Source: a virus
Strand: one strand, 5' to 3'
DNA length: 37,841 bases
IMG/VR virus record: IMGVR_UViG_3300046368_000625
Location: 1-37,841 of that record
Of this stretch, positions 17,012 to 25,138 are shown one piece after another. Both the position numbers and the translations under genes were made by a program. Position 1 is the first letter of the stretch. The number at the start of each line of letters is the position of its first letter. A model generated the notes under the pieces. The model was not told the origin of the DNA, did no database searches, and worked only from the letters and a program-made list of their open reading frames with translations.

Positions 17012-17118
17012 TTATTTAGTTTTTGTTGTAGTTTTTGAATCTTTAATTTTATTTCTTGTGTTTGTGGTTTCACAAGTTTTAGTTCTACAATTTTTTTTGC
17101 TATTTCGTTTACTGTCAT
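17008..17118 (-). CDS. Very small unknown protein (36 aa) between thyA and metK
   Basis: A 36-residue Lys- and Gln-rich helical frame (MTVNEIAKKIVEL...), starting 2 nt after the thyA stop and joined to metK in an ATGA overlap. The exact junctions are the main evidence that it is a gene. No function known. Confidence 0.5.
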   Translation of the reverse strand: MTVNEIAKKIVELKLVKPQTQEIKLKIQKLQQKLNK

Positions 17119-17119
17119 A

Positions 17120-18010
17120 TCAATTACTTAATGGTGCCTTGATGGTTGGATGATATTCATATCCTTCTAGTTCATAATCAAACTCACCATTTAAAATATC
17201 TACGTTAGATAATTTTATTGTTGGTAATGTAAAAGAACTTCTATTTCTTTGTTCTTCTGCTTGTTCTATATGATTTTTATATAAATGAGTATCACCTAAG
17301 TTTCCAATCAGTTCACCTGGTTCTAAATTAGTTTCTTCACATAATAAGAGTAATAGAGTACCATAGGATGCAATATTAAATGGTAACCCTAAGAATGTAT
17401 CAACTGAACGTTGATTCCACATTAGAGATAACTTACCATCGTTTACATAACATTGGAATCCATAATGACAAGGAGGAAGAACTACATCGTGTAGTTGTCC
17501 TACATTCCAAGCAGATACCATTAATCTTCTACTATGTGGATTTTCTTTAATATTTTTAATGAGGTCTTTAATTTGGTCTACTTTATTAGTTGGACCAGAA
17601 CCATATCTGTAATCCCAACTTCTCCATTGTTTACCATATATTGGTCCTAACTCTCCATATACTTTAACAAAATTTAAATCACCCTTTTTTATTTCTTGTA
17701 TAAACTCTTTCTGAGTAAACTTATCTTTATGTGGATATGCCTTGTAAGCATCACCATCCCAAATATGACAATTGTTATCAACTAAGTATTTGATGTTAGT
17801 ATCTCCTTTTAGAAACCACTTCAATTCAGTCATCATGGTTTTAACTGCCATCTTCTTTGTAGTTAGTAAAGGAAATCCTTCACTCATATCGTGTCTAATT
17901 TGTTTACCGAATACAGATATAGTACCTGTACCAGTTCTATCAGTTTTTTCTTTTCCTTCTAATAAGATATCTTGTAATATCTTTTGATATTTTAAATCTA
18001 ATGAGTTCAT
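17120..18010 (-). CDS. thyA: Thymidylate synthase
   Basis: A 296-residue ThyA-type enzyme: dUMP to dTMP with methylene-tetrahydrofolate. Arg25 (folate and phosphate contact), SRRLMVSAWNV (160-170), catalytic Cys181 in LPPCHYGFQ, and Asn212 in FNIASY are present. Asn212 marks a dUMP enzyme; the dCMP hydroxymethylases have Asp there. GDTHLYKNH follows. The end is IKAPLSN, shorter than the usual Ile or Val end. It lies 2 nt above a gene that overlaps metK, so the two are in one unit with the upstream 267-residue gene. Confidence 0.96.
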   Translation of the reverse strand: MNSLDLKYQKILQDILLEGKEKTDRTGTGTISVFGKQIRHDMSEGFPLLTTKKMAVKTMMTELKWFLKGDTNIKYLVDNNCHIWDGDAYKAYPHKDKFTQKEFIQEIKKGDLNFVKVYGELGPIYGKQWRSWDYRYGSGPTNKVDQIKDLIKNIKENPHSRRLMVSAWNVGQLHDVVLPPCHYGFQCYVNDGKLSLMWNQRSVDTFLGLPFNIASYGTLLLLLCEETNLEPGELIGNLGDTHLYKNHIEQAEEQRNRSSFTLPTIKLSNVDILNGEFDYELEGYEYHPTIKAPLSN

Positions 18011-18011
18011 A

Positions 18012-18815
18012 TTACATTAATGTTTTTTTATAAATACTTTTCATTCCAAATTTTAAGGAAATTTTCTTTAACTCGTCAATCACTACATTATAATCCTTTG
18101 CCCAATAATCTGAGAGGTTATATAATTTGTATGAACCTTCGGGTTTATTTACTATATCTTCACTTCCATAATCATTAACAAAACCAAAATCAATTTTGTT
18201 TTTTAGTATGAATTGATATGGTAAGAAATTCTCAAACAGTTGTGGAGTATCACATACATCCAACGTATGAGGTTCAAATTTACTAAGTATAGTTTTATAT
18301 ATTTCAGTAATTGCTTTTGGATTCTTTACCATTAGAAAAGAAGTGTTTGGTACTCTACAAAACTTAGGTTCAAGTTCTTCAAACAAATCATCTGCATATT
18401 TTCTCCATGGTGCTTGATAATGATACATCATTGATTCAAATTGGTCTAGTTTAGGATTATTGTTTAAATCCAAATCCCAATATGAACAAGTAATTGTATG
18501 TGGTGAATATATTTTTTCAAATATAATTGTTTCTAAATTTATATGAACATAAGGTTCTGTTTGTTCTAATAAGGTGTAGATTTTCGGCATTACCTCTAAA
18601 GTACCTTTGTACTTATCTATTGATTCCAATATCTCAACTTCATCAAACTTAATACCTCTTGATTCAAAAAAATATTTACCATAGGTATCAGTATATAATT
18701 TTGTTTTATAAAACCTACTTGCTGATAATACACTTAACTTAGCCATTTGTACAAACCTCTCATCTCTTGGTTTATAATGACCATCAATTTTTTTAAATGT
18801 AAATATTGCTTTCAT
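18012..18815 (-). CDS. Glycosyltransferase-like protein
   Basis: A 267-residue protein with a GT-A-like layout: MKAIFTF start, then FYKTKLYTDTYGK, PKIYTLL, and YVHINLETIIFEK, where a related family would have an HxDxD metal motif. The likely D residues are thus partly replaced (NLE), so activity is uncertain. Later it has FCRVPNTSFLMVKNP and a hydrophobic YQFILKN. Resembles Bacteroidetes proteins of the DUF6734 kind, from memory. Starts 11 nt from a class 1 -7 box, so the message would be almost leaderless. First gene of the unit leading to thyA. Confidence 0.65.
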   Translation of the reverse strand: MKAIFTFKKIDGHYKPRDERFVQMAKLSVLSASRFYKTKLYTDTYGKYFFESRGIKFDEVEILESIDKYKGTLEVMPKIYTLLEQTEPYVHINLETIIFEKIYSPHTITCSYWDLDLNNNPKLDQFESMMYHYQAPWRKYADDLFEELEPKFCRVPNTSFLMVKNPKAITEIYKTILSKFEPHTLDVCDTPQLFENFLPYQFILKNKIDFGFVNDYGSEDIVNKPEGSYKLYNLSDYWAKDYNVVIDELKKISLKFGMKSIYKKTLM

Positions 18816-18825
18816 ATTGTATAAG

Positions 18826-18857
18826 CTAATATACGAAAAAAATTCGTAATAAACAAA
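18826..18857 (-). promoter_or_regulatory. Class 1 promoter, short leader
   Basis: -33 TTTG (18854-18857), 20-nt gap with a T7 run and CG, -7 TATATTAG (18826-18833). The -7 box is only 10 nt from the ATG at 18815, so the 5' leader should be about 5 nt or less. It has no clear dyad, unlike four of the other five. Confidence 0.7.
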
Positions 18858-19334
18858 TTATATAAAACTTGTTTTTGTTTTAAGTTCTATAAGGTTGTTA
18901 TTTGATATTAAGTAATGATATGTCCCATTTGGTAAATCTGTATCTTGGGAATATTTAAATAGTTTATCTAACTCACATCCATCATCAAATCCTAATCTAA
19001 TAACAAGATTTTTTGAATCAAAATTAGGAACAGGTGTTGGCCAAGGTTCTTGATTAAAAAACTTAACAGTTTTCTTATTAGAGAATAGTACTTCTTTTAC
19101 ATCTGATGTTGGGTACTCTTCTGCGTATGGTTCATTAGAACTCCTAACAGTATAGATTATATTTTTACATTTAGAATTATTAGCAAAATCCTTTACACTC
19201 TCAGCATATGTTGGTGTTATTCCTACGTTAGTGTGAAGTGTTAGTTTTTTATCTTGTACTTTAACAACACAATAAACATAAAAATTCTCACTATAAGAAT
19301 CTAAGTATTTTTTATATTTAGTAATCCCAATCAT
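18858..19334 (-). CDS. Unknown protein of glycosyltransferase block
   Basis: A 158-residue protein, overlapping the next gene by 17 nt. Beta-rich start (YCVVKVQDKKLTLHTNVGI), then helical and polar. A KNIIYTVRSS core and CELDKLFKYSQDT near the end are all I can note. No signal peptide or membrane segment. Its position among glycosyltransferases suggests a role there, but nothing in the sequence shows it. Confidence 0.6.
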   Translation of the reverse strand: MIGITKYKKYLDSYSENFYVYCVVKVQDKKLTLHTNVGITPTYAESVKDFANNSKCKNIIYTVRSSNEPYAEEYPTSDVKEVLFSNKKTVKFFNQEPWPTPVPNFDSKNLVIRLGFDDGCELDKLFKYSQDTDLPNGTYHYLISNNNLIELKTKTSFI

Positions 19335-19983
19335 CTACTCTTTGATTTTTATAAATTGGATGTCTTTGTATTAATGAAAATGTTTCTTTTTGTTTAAATG
19401 GGTGTGGTAGTAAATCGAATATATCGATAACATCTTGTCTTAAAAATAAATCTGCTGGTAATATACCATTTTCTTTTACATCAAAAATAAGTTTTTCTGC
19501 ACCACTTGGTCTTAGTAAATAAGCATGTGCACCAAATAACCACTTTGCATCTTTATTATCTGATGCCTCTCGTTTTTCTATCCCATCACCTTCCCATACT
19601 CTTGTTCCCCAATTTGGTGAACCAAGATTTAATAAATCTTCATCGAATGATTCTATATCTTTTAAAAAATAATTATCTGAATAATATCTTAATTCTACAT
19701 CATGTTCAAAAATAAAAATAGGTGTATCTAGTTGGATACACTTTTCCCATAATCTATAATGAGAAATAAATGTTGCTATTTCAGAATCTACAAATCCCCC
19801 ACCAAACCTTGTTATATCATTAATCTTAAAATCATTATCGATAAACTCTTGCCAAACATCATATTTATCACAACCATCAAATAAGGAAACATCTATACCT
19901 AATGATTCTAAATGTTTTTTTGTTTCTGTTGCAATATCAACACTCAACTTTGATTTCGGTAAATGTATTATATATCCTTTCAT
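19318..19983 (-). CDS. Glycosyltransferase family 25-like (LPS sugar transferase)
   Basis: A 221-residue protein. The start GYIIHLPKSKLS is the GT25 first strand. GGFVDSEIATFISHYRLWEKC matches the GT25 G-x-x-x-C/A-x-x-S-H block (shown in part), followed by IFIFEHDVEL, the metal-binding E-D/H-D-V position, and AHAYLLRPSGAEKLI. This family adds sugars to LPS or collagen. The variant HD in place of ED is notable but within the family's range. It overlaps both neighbours by 4-17 nt, so it is in a coupled group. Confidence 0.82.
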   Translation of the reverse strand: MKGYIIHLPKSKLSVDIATETKKHLESLGIDVSLFDGCDKYDVWQEFIDNDFKINDITRFGGGFVDSEIATFISHYRLWEKCIQLDTPIFIFEHDVELRYYSDNYFLKDIESFDEDLLNLGSPNWGTRVWEGDGIEKREASDNKDAKWLFGAHAYLLRPSGAEKLIFDVKENGILPADLFLRQDVIDIFDLLPHPFKQKETFSLIQRHPIYKNQRVDDWDY

Positions 19984-20888
19984 CTTAATGAGTTTATTAA
20001 TTTTTGCATATAGTTGTTAACATCATCCATTACTGCAGCATTTTGTGACCAATCGTGAGAAGTTTTAAAACTATTTTTTGATTCTGAAAATCCTCCTTTT
20101 AAATGTGTAATAAATTTTCTATCATTAAAATAATAATCTCTACTTGATTTATCTGTTTTAAAATTTGGATTATCATAATATGGTCCAAGGTGTAAAAACT
20201 TTTCTCCTTCTTTAATACACTTAACTGTTGCTCCATGATTTGAATCACCCCATGCCCAATCTACATAGTAATCTTCAAAGAAATCTTTTTTTGTTAAAAA
20301 GAAATAACAATCAGCAAAACCAAGGTCTTTGGTTTCTACATATCCTCCATGTTTATAATTTATTTTTATATCTTGTACAATATCTTGTACAAACTCTTTA
20401 TTAGATACATAACCTGTCAATGAAATCTTTTTGAAATCTACTGTAATGTATTTGTATTTTTCATCTGACATTTCATCTATTAGTGCACCTATCATATCGG
20501 TATGATAAAATATATCATTATGTTGAAGTATTATATAATCTCCTTTTGATTTTCTAATACCGATGTTATAAGCCATTGATGCCCACATTGATTGATTTGA
20601 ATAATTATCAATATTAAAATCTGATAACCAACTATCTTTTTTCAAATCATCTAACTCCCAACTTTGATAACCAGAAATTATTTTTAAATTTGGTAATTCT
20701 ATTTTAGGAAACGTATTAGAAGTATCTACTAAAATAATCTCCTTGTTCGTTTTAATTTTTTTATTAATATTTTTTATACAAAGAATAGTTTGAAGTATGA
20801 TGTATGCAGAATCAGTTTGTTTCCAATTATGTAAATTAGTAATTCTATTTTTTTCAACAGTTGTAAATGGTATAATAAAACTAATCAT
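19980..20888 (-). CDS. Glycosyltransferase family 2-like
   Basis: A 302-residue protein with GT-A features: MISFIIPF start, EIILVDTS (first nucleotide-binding strand), AYNIGIRKSKGDYIILQHNDIFY (conserved donor site; HND in place of DxD, shown for description), then AWGDSNHG further on. A deep GT2 relative. Acceptor and donor unknown. Overlaps the GT25-like gene by 4 nt and the MORN-like gene by 8 nt. The HND change leaves one metal ligand at least, so an active transferase is likely. Confidence 0.75.
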   Translation of the reverse strand: MISFIIPFTTVEKNRITNLHNWKQTDSAYIILQTILCIKNINKKIKTNKEIILVDTSNTFPKIELPNLKIISGYQSWELDDLKKDSWLSDFNIDNYSNQSMWASMAYNIGIRKSKGDYIILQHNDIFYHTDMIGALIDEMSDEKYKYITVDFKKISLTGYVSNKEFVQDIVQDIKINYKHGGYVETKDLGFADCYFFLTKKDFFEDYYVDWAWGDSNHGATVKCIKEGEKFLHLGPYYDNPNFKTDKSSRDYYFNDRKFITHLKGGFSESKNSFKTSHDWSQNAAVMDDVNNYMQKLINSLR

Positions 20889-21771
20889 AACTTACTTCTT
20901 TTATAAATGAACCATCTTCCATGTTTATTCGAGAGTTTACAAGTTTACCATTATTAAATAAATGTACACCTTCAACTTCATTTGTTATATGATAATAAAC
21001 CCAAGTATCTAGTGGCAATTCATCAACAGATAAAGTACCCTCTGCTCTTAAAGATGAATTGATATAATATTCTTTGTATTCAATATTTGTTTCTCTATAT
21101 TCTTTTGTATAATGTTTTGTTTTAGTATTATCAAAATATTTCGTTAAATGAATTAATATATTGTTTTTATATAATTCTTTTTTTATTAGTGAGTGATTCT
21201 GATTATACTTAACTTTTAATTGTAAGTTTCCTCGTGTGATTGTCTTTGTAGATAAAAATCCATATATTGAATATTCACACTCAACAATATGTTTTATTTT
21301 TTCGTAAGATTTTTTTGTATATGAGAGTATATATGGTTCGTGATAATAACGAGTTTCTTCTTGTACCGATGCAGGAAATAGTTTTAGTTTACCTTCATCC
21401 ATTTGCCAATCACCTAACTTTGTATAAATGGTTTCTGTTGCAAGTAATGATTTTGATTCTTCTGCAAAATATGTTCTAATTAAGTAAGGTTGTTTATCTT
21501 GTGTTTGAAAAACCTCTTTCAACAAATTACCATTTGTATGATAAAATGATAAAACCTCACCATCATCTGAATTAGTTATCTTTGTGGATTGGGGTGCACC
21601 TTGATTCCATTTTTTCTTAGCATCTCTTTCAATAGTTATTCTTTTTTCAGAATCAACATTTTTCTTTTTCCACTTAACATAGTTACTCCAATCTATATCA
21701 CAGTCATAAACAACAATATTCTTTACTTCATCATAGATACAATCATCATTGTAGAGTAATTTTCTATACAT
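20881..21771 (-). CDS. MORN-variant-like repeat protein
   Basis: A 296-residue protein with repeated short hairpins of the MORN_2/toxin-immunity type: GEVLSFYHTNGNLLKEV near residue 70, and similar units with Y-x-x-N/G-x-L further on (RAEGTLS, GVHLFNNGKLVNSRI). The N-terminus, before the repeats, has DNDCIYDEVK-like strand content and a Lys-rich helix. Such repeats are common in Bacteroidetes proteins and mediate contacts. Tail end overlaps the GT2-like start. It may be a scaffold or a partner for the glycosyltransferases. The fold call is moderate; the function is unknown. Confidence 0.6.
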   Translation of the reverse strand: MYRKLLYNDDCIYDEVKNIVVYDCDIDWSNYVKWKKKNVDSEKRITIERDAKKKWNQGAPQSTKITNSDDGEVLSFYHTNGNLLKEVFQTQDKQPYLIRTYFAEESKSLLATETIYTKLGDWQMDEGKLKLFPASVQEETRYYHEPYILSYTKKSYEKIKHIVECEYSIYGFLSTKTITRGNLQLKVKYNQNHSLIKKELYKNNILIHLTKYFDNTKTKHYTKEYRETNIEYKEYYINSSLRAEGTLSVDELPLDTWVYYHITNEVEGVHLFNNGKLVNSRINMEDGSFIKEVSYD

Positions 21772-21782
21772 CCAATTTCCTA

Positions 21783-23162
21783 TTAAAACTTTGCTAATCT
21801 TTCAATCTCGTTTTTTATTTTCATATTCCATGGTCCCCATGTAATATTATCTATCATCCACTTTCTATAATAAGGTGGAACTGAAGAAACTGGTTTACCT
21901 TTGTATTTTCCAAAGGTCATATAAACTTTTTCTATATCACCATCTTCGTTTTTCTTTTCTGCAAGATTTACTCCACCTTCTAAGTGGATTCCTATTTCGT
22001 GCATTGGAATACCTGTGATTTGTTTTTTACCTTCTCCATATAGTTCCCAATTTTCATCACCATCTTGTTTGTAATAAAGTTCTTCTACCTTACCAAACTT
22101 TTCTACTGAACCTACAAAGTCAACAACTAAACAATTTTCTTTCTGTGGATGAATACGAGTTCCTCTACCAACAAACTGATACCACCAAGATATCGATGCA
22201 GTTGGTCTACCACTAATCAAACAATCTAATTCTGGATAATCAAATCCAACTGTAAGAACGTTTACTTGTACAATAACTCGTATCTGTTGGTTTCTGAATT
22301 CTTCTATGATTCTTTTTCTTTCTTGTGTTGGTGTACCACCATGTACTACTGCTGATTGTGGAATTCTTTTTGCAAGGTTAGTTGCTTGTTCAATCGTTGG
22401 TACTGCAACTAAAACAGATTTTCTATCATACAGTTCATGTATTTTCTTTACAATCTTATCACCAATGTTTTGGTTCTCATAAGAACGAGCAATAGAATCT
22501 TGTGTATATTCAGCACCACTTGAATTATAAACTAAGGCACCAGTATCGAAATCGTAAGATTGATATTCTAATGGACTCCAATATTTCAACTTAACAATAT
22601 CTTGAATCTGAGAAACATGGAGTATGAACTTAAAGAACATACCATGTTTAGAACGATTTGTTAACATCACCAACTTTGAAAATGGGCCAGTATCTCCCAT
22701 GTTGGTTTGTAATTTTAAGGGGGTTGCAGTAAGACCAAGGACGTGAGTTGCTTTCATACCATCAACAAATCTCCTCAACTGACCTGATTTGTTTCTCGGA
22801 TACCTATCACACTCATCTATAATAATCTTAGTGACCCCCATTTGTTTGAACTCGTGTGCAATATTGATTATCGAACCAATTGTTGCGTATGTTACACGAC
22901 CCATTTCTTTACTACCAGCTGATGCTGAATAGATTGATGCAGTACCACCAAGTGTTACGAACTTATTATAGTTTTGTTCTAATAGTTCTTTTGATGGTTG
23001 AAGAACCAATAACTTCTCACCAAGTTCTTTGGCAATTGCAGCAATAACAATCGATTTACCGAAAGCAGTTGGTGCTACGATAATCGATGGTTTCATCTTT
23101 GGAGTTCTAAAAAATTCAACTCCAATTGCTACTGGTTCTATTTGATTTTCTCTTAGTTTCAA
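21783..23162 (-). CDS. uvsW: UvsW-like DNA helicase with C-terminal DUF3820-like domain
   Basis: A 459-residue superfamily 2 helicase. LRENQIEPVA (Q-motif-like, 3-12), APTAFGKS (Walker A, 30-37), IIIDECDR (DEAD-box variant DECD, 116-119), LGLTATP (142-148) and QFVGRGTR (motif VI) are all present. UvsW unwinds branched recombination intermediates in T4. The last about 45 residues, starting MTFGKYKGKPVSSVPPYYRKW, match the DUF3820 pattern, so this is a fusion. The start codon is TTG at 23162, in a TTGA overlap with the upstream stop; the next ATG is 22 codons in and would cut off the Q-motif. A start at TTG is the better choice. Confidence 0.9.
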   Translation of the reverse strand: MKLRENQIEPVAIGVEFFRTPKMKPSIIVAPTAFGKSIVIAAIAKELGEKLLVLQPSKELLEQNYNKFVTLGGTASIYSASAGSKEMGRVTYATIGSIINIAHEFKQMGVTKIIIDECDRYPRNKSGQLRRFVDGMKATHVLGLTATPLKLQTNMGDTGPFSKLVMLTNRSKHGMFFKFILHVSQIQDIVKLKYWSPLEYQSYDFDTGALVYNSSGAEYTQDSIARSYENQNIGDKIVKKIHELYDRKSVLVAVPTIEQATNLAKRIPQSAVVHGGTPTQERKRIIEEFRNQQIRVIVQVNVLTVGFDYPELDCLISGRPTASISWWYQFVGRGTRIHPQKENCLVVDFVGSVEKFGKVEELYYKQDGDENWELYGEGKKQITGIPMHEIGIHLEGGVNLAEKKNEDGDIEKVYMTFGKYKGKPVSSVPPYYRKWMIDNITWGPWNMKIKNEIERLAKF

Positions 23163-23743
23163 ATTCCTAAATCTTTCCTAATATCTTCCTTTACTGTTCT
23201 TAAATATTTGGTTCTCTTTTTATGAGATACAAATGGTACAGACCAGAATTGTTTTGTTTTAAACCACCTACTGAGTTTCCATCCGAATACGAAGGTAAAC
23301 ACACCTAATACTAATCTTAGTTTGACTGAGTTAAGATATAGAGTTATGACAGGTAACCTAGGTGCTCCATGTGTGATGTAGGTTCTAACTTTCTTATCTT
23401 TCAAGAATGGTTTTGGATATGCATATAGTTTTGTTATGTTTACAAACTTGTATGCCCAACCTGGTGTAAATACTTCATCAAAAAATATTTCCATTCTTGG
23501 AGTTAATCTAAACCACCATACAGGTGAGATAAAGTAGATATGAGTTGACCAAGTTACTAAATCTTGATATTTCTTAATCAACCCTTTTCTTGGTTGACCA
23601 AAATCATCTCTATACAAATCAATCACTCTGTATGATTGTTTGTGTTTCCTCATCTGTCTTGTAGCAGTTTTATAGATACCATTCCAACAGAATGATTTCT
23701 TATCTGGATGTCCTACTACAATTAAAATCTTCTTTTGTTTCAT
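23159..23743 (-). CDS. Flavodoxin-fold NAD(P)H oxidoreductase-like protein
   Basis: A 194-residue protein of the NQO1/KefF-like (Flavodoxin_2) family: ILIVVGHPDKKSF at the start binds the flavin phosphate; then ISPVWWFRLTPRMEIFFDEV and GWAY, both hallmark segments; THGAP near residue 122 fits the second FMN loop. The C-terminus has a hydrophobic segment (LRLVLGVFTFVFG) longer than usual, perhaps membrane-associated. Stop overlaps the uvsW start. Role in the phage is unknown; detoxification of quinones or redox support for the oxygenases are possibilities. Confidence 0.85.
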   Translation of the reverse strand: MKQKKILIVVGHPDKKSFCWNGIYKTATRQMRKHKQSYRVIDLYRDDFGQPRKGLIKKYQDLVTWSTHIYFISPVWWFRLTPRMEIFFDEVFTPGWAYKFVNITKLYAYPKPFLKDKKVRTYITHGAPRLPVITLYLNSVKLRLVLGVFTFVFGWKLSRWFKTKQFWSVPFVSHKKRTKYLRTVKEDIRKDLGI

Positions 23744-24045
23744 TAATCGTAATTCATTCTTTTACCAACATGAACCTTTTTACCTTTTCTTCTTCTTTTT
23801 TTAGGTTTGTAGTAATCATCATCAGTATTGTGTGGATTAAATCTTCCCCAATTACCATGTCCATCATAATCTATGTAATCATCTTCATCTCTGAGTTTTT
23901 CATAGTATGCTTTTAACTCTGGGTCATTTTCTAATTCTCGTCTTTGGTGTTTGTGTGCCTTTACAATCATAGTTAGTAATCCTACTAAATATAATGTAAA
24001 GATTATAAATCCAACAACAAACATTACTATCATATTACCAGTCAT
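23743..24045 (-). CDS. Small membrane protein with charged tail
   Basis: A 100-residue protein with one membrane helix at residues 4-28 (NMIVMFVVGFIIFTLYLVGLL) followed by a polar tail with an acidic DEDDYIDYDGHGNWG stretch, then a basic RRRKGKKVHVGKR. Starts and stops share bases with both neighbours. Function unknown; it belongs to a run of small membrane proteins between uvsW and uvsE. Confidence 0.7.
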   Translation of the reverse strand: MTGNMIVMFVVGFIIFTLYLVGLLTMIVKAHKHQRRELENDPELKAYYEKLRDEDDYIDYDGHGNWGRFNPHNTDDDYYKPKKRRRKGKKVHVGKRMNYD

Positions 24046-24275
24046 TACTTTCTTCTTTTAGAGTTGTATCTTCTCTTCGCTGCTTCTTTTCTAAAGAAAT
24101 CATTTCTTCTTTGTCTAATTGCAATAGCCATTGCTAAAATAGATGGCACCCAAATACCAACAAATATTCCTTCTAACTTATTACCAGTGAACCAAAGGGT
24201 TACTGAATATAAGAATGATAGGAATGCTAACAGTATGGGATAATATAATTCCCAATATAATTTTAATTTATTCAT
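24045..24275 (-). CDS. Small two-helix membrane protein
   Basis: A 76-residue protein with helices at about 10-28 (YYPILLAFLSFLYSVTLWF) and 35-52 (IFVGIWVPSILAMAIAI), and a strongly basic tail (RQRRNDFFRKEAAKRR). Joined to the next gene by a 1-nt overlap. No family recognised. Confidence 0.7.
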   Translation of the reverse strand: MNKLKLYWELYYPILLAFLSFLYSVTLWFTGNKLEGIFVGIWVPSILAMAIAIRQRRNDFFRKEAAKRRYNSKRRK

Positions 24276-24280
24276 GATTT

Positions 24281-24499
24281 TTATTTTAATTTATGTTTCT
24301 TTTTATATTTTTCTACAAAAGAAAGTCCTACTCCTATATCGAGTATTTCATTTTCCTTTGGTACTAATGGTTTTAATTTTCGTGTACTTATAATATCATC
24401 TACTGTTGTATTCTCAAATACCTCTAATATAACTCTTGAGTTTTTACGAGGTCCTTTGTGAACAACTACAATTTCGATACGTCTATTATACTTACCCAT
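24281..24499 (-). CDS. Small unknown protein, ubiquitin-like fold possible
   Basis: A 72-residue protein: strand EIVVVHKG, strand RVILEVFENT, helix TVDDIISTRK, then PLVPKENEILDIGVGLSF. The strand-strand-helix-strand order is compatible with a small beta-grasp fold such as RnfH, but no signature residue supports that. Start overlaps the upstream small membrane gene stop. Confidence 0.6.
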   Translation of the reverse strand: MGKYNRRIEIVVVHKGPRKNSRVILEVFENTTVDDIISTRKLKPLVPKENEILDIGVGLSFVEKYKKKHKLK

Positions 24500-24644
24500 T
24501 GGTGAATAGACCGTAAATGATTATTATTAGTAGAATAGCACCTAATCCCATACAACCATATGTCATTGCTTTCAGATTAGATTCATATTGTTTATCACTT
24601 CTACCTTGTCTACTTCTGTACTGTCTAACTTTTTTTTCTTTCAT
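24492..24644 (-). CDS. Small basic single-pass membrane protein (50 aa)
   Basis: A 50-residue frame: basic N-terminus (KEKKVRQYRSRQGR), one membrane helix at about 29-46 (YGCMGLGAILLIIIIYGL). The stop overlaps the next gene by 8 nt and the start is 1 nt below the stop of the 54-residue gene; it fills the space between annotated neighbours exactly. Confidence 0.6.
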   Translation of the reverse strand: MKEKKVRQYRSRQGRSDKQYESNLKAMTYGCMGLGAILLIIIIYGLFTNG

Positions 24645-24645
24645 T

Positions 24646-24810
24646 TTATAGTTTATTATCGTGATGCCTTTCTTTAATCTTTTTATATTTCTTTTTTAAA
24701 TTCTTTGCATCAGCATGTTTTCTTTTTTCTATGGTATCTACTACCTCTTTAACTTTTTTTCTTTTCTCTCTTGCAGTTTCTGATTTCTGCAATCTTTTAC
24801 CTCTATCCAT
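24646..24810 (-). CDS. Small highly basic helical protein (54 aa)
   Basis: A 54-residue frame starting MDRGKRLQKSETAR and made mostly of Lys, Arg and Glu (about 40% Lys/Arg). It could bind nucleic acid or form a coiled coil. Ends 1 nt before the 50-residue membrane protein. No family known. Confidence 0.55.
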   Translation of the reverse strand: MDRGKRLQKSETAREKRKKVKEVVDTIEKRKHADAKNLKKKYKKIKERHHDNKL

Positions 24811-24820
24811 AATTTAGTTT

Positions 24821-25138
24821 TTAACATAATATACATTCTTCATCTGGCATAATCCAAAGGAGAAAAAGTATAACAATTATTGCTAGGATTGTTATCAATA
24901 CCCGAACTGGTCTTGATTGTTTCTCTTTGTATGCTCTAAGTTTCATTCCCCATTTGTATGATACTTCACCTGCCCAATCAAACATTCTACCAACCAAATC
25001 AAATGGTGGTACTTTCATAAGTGTTATAAAAAAGATAATGAAGCCTTCTGTTCCATATCCTTCTTGAAACATCATCCATATAGATGCTACTAAGAAGTAC
25101 CAACCTATATATCTTTGTAAGTGTTGTTTAATTTTCAT
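24821..25138 (-). CDS. Small membrane protein (105 aa)
   Basis: Two to three hydrophobic segments: residues about 10-28 (YIGWYFLVASIWMMF), 32-44 (GFIIFFITLMKV) and 83-100 (VLITILAIIVILFLLWI). The loop between them is charged. The last residues have two Cys (ECILC). Overlaps the UvsE gene start by 11 nt. Unknown function. Confidence 0.7.
   Translation of the reverse strand: MKIKQHLQRYIGWYFLVASIWMMFQEGYGTEGFIIFFITLMKVPPFDLVGRMFDWAGEVSYKWGMKLRAYKEKQSRPVRVLITILAIIVILFLLWIMPDEECILC

Noticed and set aside
17120-18010. dCMP or dUMP hydroxymethylase instead of thymidylate synthase
   Set aside because: Asn212 in FNIASY is the thymidylate synthase residue; dCMP hydroxymethylases have Asp there.
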